Shown in pieces: positions 61,619 through 64,000 of a DNA stretch of 64,000 nt. A model generated the notes under the pieces. It was not told where the DNA came from. It was given only the letters and a program-made list of their open reading frames with translations, and ran no database searches. A program made the translations under genes and the position numbers. Position 1 is the stretch's first letter; every line of letters starts with the position of its first letter. This DNA is from CAG-303 sp034172985 (GTDB taxonomy: Bacteria > Bacillota > Clostridia > Lachnospirales > Lachnospiraceae): contig JAXFDY010000099.1 of assembly GCA_034172985.1 (NCBI GenBank), positions 1 to 64,000 on the forward strand, read 5' to 3'.

Positions 61619-61641
61619 CCTGAAAACCTCATGCTTTCAGG
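61619..61641 (-). other. Hairpin in the carA leader
   Basis: CCTGAAA and TTTCAGG form a 7-bp stem with a 9-base loop, ending 9 bases upstream of the ribosome site. It lies in a leader of about 120 bases. It does not match the PyrR-binding loop I know, so a regulatory role is only possible. Confidence 0.4.
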
Positions 61642-61726
61642 CATTCTCTTGTTTAATAGTAACTCATGCCGACTGCATACTGGCACATTTTATGTGAGCT
61701 CATGTAAAATAGCTCAAATTGAATAG

Positions 61727-61755
61727 ATTATACATTATATCCTATGAATTTTCAA
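61727..61755 (-). promoter_or_regulatory. Sigma-A-type promoter of carA-carB
   Basis: On the minus strand TTGAAA, 17 bases, TATAAT: near-consensus. Start near 61720, giving a leader of about 120 bases. Confidence 0.75.
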
Positions 61756-61821
61756 CCTTTTTATCCACTTCAATTTGTTTCTTTTCTTGTGTATTTTAAG
61801 TAATTTGTCTGACAATTCATT

Positions 61822-63027
61822 TTAATAAAATACCTGATTACCAATGACCGTACCCTGAATAATATTATTTACAGTTCTGAAATACAGCCATGGTCCCGTA
61901 CGTTTTCCATTAATCAATATTTCTGTGGCTGCCCTTAAACAGCTTGGATCCGGTTCTTTTGCCAATGCAATGGCATATCGTCCACTTCCCACCGGAGTGA
62001 ACTGATATGGCTGTGTCAATACACCTTCTATTGTATCCGGATATTTCGGACTGGCTACGCGATTCATGACTACCGTTCCAACGGCAAGCTGGCCTTCATA
62101 TGGTTCTCCACCCGCTTCGCAGTAAATAATGGCTGCCATACGTTTTAAATCATCTACATCTGCCTGATAAGCGGAAGTAGTAGTCTCAAACTCTGAAACA
62201 TCGATTCCTTCTGCTCTCATGGATTCTATCTCAGATGACCGGATTGATTCTGCGATTGATTCTGCGATACGTCTCGACTCTTCCTGTTTTAATGCTTCCA
62301 CGGAATTTTTCTGTCTTCTGATTTCTTCCTCATACTGTAATGCTTCCTGTTCTGCGGAATCAATCTGTTCTTCATGAGCTTTGATATTCTCAGAAGCTTC
62401 CGACATCAATGCAGACAAATCGTTGGAAATCGATTCCTGCTCAGCCTTTAACTGATTCAGATTCTTCATCTCTTCTTCCGCCTGATTTCTCATGACAGTA
62501 ATGGTAAGCAGCAGATTCTCATACTCTTCCATTTTGGAGCGGTCATACTCCATCAACTGACTGATATACTCCACCTGATTCAGGATTTCACCCAGTGAAT
62601 GATCGGACATAATCACATTTACAATATTCATATCACCGGATTCATACATATACTGAATTCTCAGTTTCATATCTTCATACTGGTCAGTCTGCCGGCTCTC
62701 TGCCTCCTCCAGTTGTTCATTAATATCCTGTATATCGGACTGTTTTGCTATAATCTGCTGATTCAGATTGTCTATCAGAGCCTGGGCAGCTTCATAACTT
62801 TCATTCAGGCTTGCCAGATAGTCACTCAGATTCTCTTTATTTAATTCCAATTCATCTATCTTGTCCTGCATTTCATCATACAGACTCTGTATCTCATCAA
62901 TCCTTGATTCACCCTCCTGAATAGAATTAGATAAATCACTGATATCATTATCTGCATTTACATTCACTGCCACAAAAAATATCATCAGAGCTGTAAAAAA
63001 TGCCGCAAGTATTCCTTGTTTTTTCAT
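61822..63027 (-). CDS. Secreted wall hydrolase: coiled coil plus SleB/CwlJ domain
   Basis: I take the ATG at 63027 (MKKQGILAAFFTALMIFFVAV, GGAGGT upstream) as start; the protein has 401 aa. A signal peptide covers about residues 1-25. A very long coiled coil (about 28-260) resembles the N-terminal part of PcsB-type division proteins. The C-terminal domain (about 290-401) is the SleB/CwlJ hydrolase fold, with the conserved Glu in IYCEAGGEPYEGQLAVGTVVMNRV. SleB itself opens spore cortex, but this domain pairing without a spore context is more likely for vegetative wall turnover; inference. Own promoter. Confidence 0.88.
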   Translation of the reverse strand: MKKQGILAAFFTALMIFFVAVNVNADNDISDLSNSIQEGESRIDEIQSLYDEMQDKIDELELNKENLSDYLASLNESYEAAQALIDNLNQQIIAKQSDIQDINEQLEEAESRQTDQYEDMKLRIQYMYESGDMNIVNVIMSDHSLGEILNQVEYISQLMEYDRSKMEEYENLLLTITVMRNQAEEEMKNLNQLKAEQESISNDLSALMSEASENIKAHEEQIDSAEQEALQYEEEIRRQKNSVEALKQEESRRIAESIAESIRSSEIESMRAEGIDVSEFETTTSAYQADVDDLKRMAAIIYCEAGGEPYEGQLAVGTVVMNRVASPKYPDTIEGVLTQPYQFTPVGSGRYAIALAKEPDPSCLRAATEILINGKRTGPWLYFRTVNNIIQGTVIGNQVFY

Positions 63028-63077
63028 GAAACCTCCATTCATCAACTTTTTCGGCGTCTGCGAAACACTTTGTAAAT

Positions 63078-63106
63078 ATTTTATCATACAACAAAATGTA
63101 AAACAA
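63078..63106 (-). promoter_or_regulatory. Sigma-A-type promoter of the wall hydrolase gene
   Basis: On the minus strand TTGTTT, 17 bases, TAAAAT with TGA before it (extended -10). It directly follows the trpS terminator. Confidence 0.55.
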
Positions 63107-63109
63107 TAT

Positions 63110-63161
63110 AAAAAACTCCTGCGAAAGAAATCTTATCCATCGATTTATCTTTCGCAGAAGT
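63110..63161 (-). terminator. Intrinsic terminator of trpS
   Basis: ACTTCTGCGAAAG and CTTTCGCAGGAGT pair over 13 bp (one G-U), with a loop of about 21 bases, followed on the minus strand by TTTTTATATTG. It begins about 12 bases after the trpS stop. Confidence 0.85.
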
Positions 63162-63172
63162 TTTGTCATGTT

Positions 63173-64000
63173 TTATTTATATTTTTCAACCTGTGCCTTT
63201 ATCAGTTCCATATCTTCAAAATAATTAATCTTCATAGCTGATTTTACTTCTGATAAAGTCTGGGCAGCTACCTCTCTTGCGGCTTCACTGCCTCTCTTTA
63301 AAATCTGATAAATCTCAGGAATATCTTTCTCATATTCCTTTCTTCGATTGCGGATTGGCTCCAACTCCTCCTGTACAATATTATTCAGGAATTTTTTAAC
63401 TTTCACATCACCAAGTCCGCCTCTCTGATAATGAGCTTTTAACTCATCCAGATTTGCATAATCCGGCAGATATCTCTCAAAATGCTCCGGTCTGCTGAAC
63501 GCATCCAGATAAGTAAACACGGTATTACCCTCTATGTGACCCGGGTCACTTACCTGAATATGCGTTGGATCTGTATACATACTCATAATCTTCTTTTTCA
63601 CATCATCTGCAGAGTCTGCCAGATAGATACAATTGCCAAGAGATTTGCTCATCTTTGCTTTTCCGTCGATACCCGGAAGTCTATGGCATGCTTCATTCTG
63701 TGGAATCAATGCTTCCGGCTCAACTAAGACTTCTTCATACACAGAATTAAACTTTCTTACGATTTCTCTTGTCTGCTCAATCATAGGAAGCTGGTCCTCT
63801 CCTACAGGCACTGTCGTAGCCTTAAAGGCAGTGATATCTGACGCCTGACTGATTGGATAAGTAAAAAATCCAACCGGAATACTTGCATCAAAGTTACGCA
63901 TCTGAATCTCAGACTTAACTGTAGGATTTCTCTGCAGTCTTGCCACCGTAACAAGGTCCATATAATAAAATGTCAGTTCTGTCAGTTCCGGAATCTGTGA
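63173..64000 (-). CDS. trpS: Tryptophanyl-tRNA synthetase (5' end outside window)
   Basis: TrpRS charges tRNA-Trp. The window holds the last 275 codons, starting inside the protein at SQIPELTELTFYYMDLVTVA; the HIGH motif lies outside. The KMSKS motif is in KAKMSKSLGNCIYLADS, and FFTYPISQASDITAFKATTVPVGEDQLP lies in the Rossmann core; both are typical of the family. The frame is open through base 64000. It ends with a strong terminator. Confidence 0.96.
   Translation of the reverse strand, partial: SQIPELTELTFYYMDLVTVARLQRNPTVKSEIQMRNFDASIPVGFFTYPISQASDITAFKATTVPVGEDQLPMIEQTREIVRKFNSVYEEVLVEPEALIPQNEACHRLPGIDGKAKMSKSLGNCIYLADSADDVKKKIMSMYTDPTHIQVSDPGHIEGNTVFTYLDAFSRPEHFERYLPDYANLDELKAHYQRGGLGDVKVKKFLNNIVQEELEPIRNRRKEYEKDIPEIYQILKRGSEAAREVAAQTLSEVKSAMKINYFEDMELIKAQVEKYK

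Noticed and set aside
61600..61686. Longer carA start or a leader peptide
   Set aside because: The open frame continues in phase with carA but includes the leader hairpin; no family member has this extension and no stop codon marks a leader peptide.
61745..61760. CodY box at the carA promoter
   Set aside because: About five mismatches to the 15-base consensus; too weak to claim.
1..64000. Mobile elements, prophage, defence islands, tRNA genes
   Set aside because: Genes are densely packed, nearly all on one strand and of conserved function; gaps are short and show no tRNA-like fold, terminal repeats or transposase.

Overview
The window is a compact, low-GC, almost gap-free stretch of a Gram-positive chromosome. 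Gene content and order point to a motile member of the Lachnospiraceae (Roseburia / Agathobacter type). The order topA-codY-flgB, a fla/che operon of the Bacillus-Clostridium type (fliY, cheC, cheD, flhF, flhG, sigma-D), and rpsB-tsf directly behind the motility genes support this. Genus-level assignment is inference. No phage, insertion sequence, CRISPR array, tRNA or rRNA is visible, and no stretch over 300 bases lacks a gene.

Layout, following transcription (nearly everything is on the minus strand, so read from high to low coordinates). 64000-57305: trpS (5' end cut by the window), a secreted SleB/CwlJ-type wall hydrolase with a long coiled coil, and carA-carB. 57175-50676: a degenerate GGDEF protein, then M18 aminopeptidase, UDPGP-family nucleotidylyltransferase, NAD synthase and an eight-helix membrane protein. 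50251-50679: the only convincing plus-strand gene, a small membrane-anchored protein resembling an FMN-binding domain. 50163-41649: addB-addA, an alpha/beta hydrolase and a J-domain protein. 41507-35903: comM-dprA-topA and codY.

35805-2035 is the motility locus. Unit 1, with a good sigma-A promoter, runs flgB-flgC-fliE-fliF-fliG-fliH-fliI-fliJ-(MotE-like)-fliK-flgD-(TIGR02530)-flgE and ends in a strong intrinsic terminator. Unit 2 starts from an extended -10 promoter and runs motA-motB-fliL-fliM-fliY-cheY-fliO-fliP-fliQ-fliR-flhB-flhA-flhF-flhG-(PilZ)-cheB-cheA-cheW-cheC-cheD-(small membrane protein)-fliA-fapA and three poorly known genes, one SwrB-like and one with an MltG-type domain. It then reaches rpsB-tsf, which have their own tandem promoters. 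The locus encodes basal body, hook, export gate, stator, switch and most of the chemotaxis core. Filament, cap, junction and rod genes (flgK, flgL, fliD, fliS, fliC, flgF/G), flgM and cheR are not here.

The window is mostly conserved housekeeping and motility, and I saw no clearly new multi-gene system. The best leads are: a terminator/promoter split of the fla/che locus with no flbD/swrD at the usual place; a GMPMQ tandem repeat in FliY; a CodY-box-like tandem site inside flgD; two cases where a strong hairpin sits at the predicted 5' end of an mRNA; a large insertion in EF-Ts; a GGDEF protein with GGNEF; and unexplained small proteins between sigma-D and rpsB.
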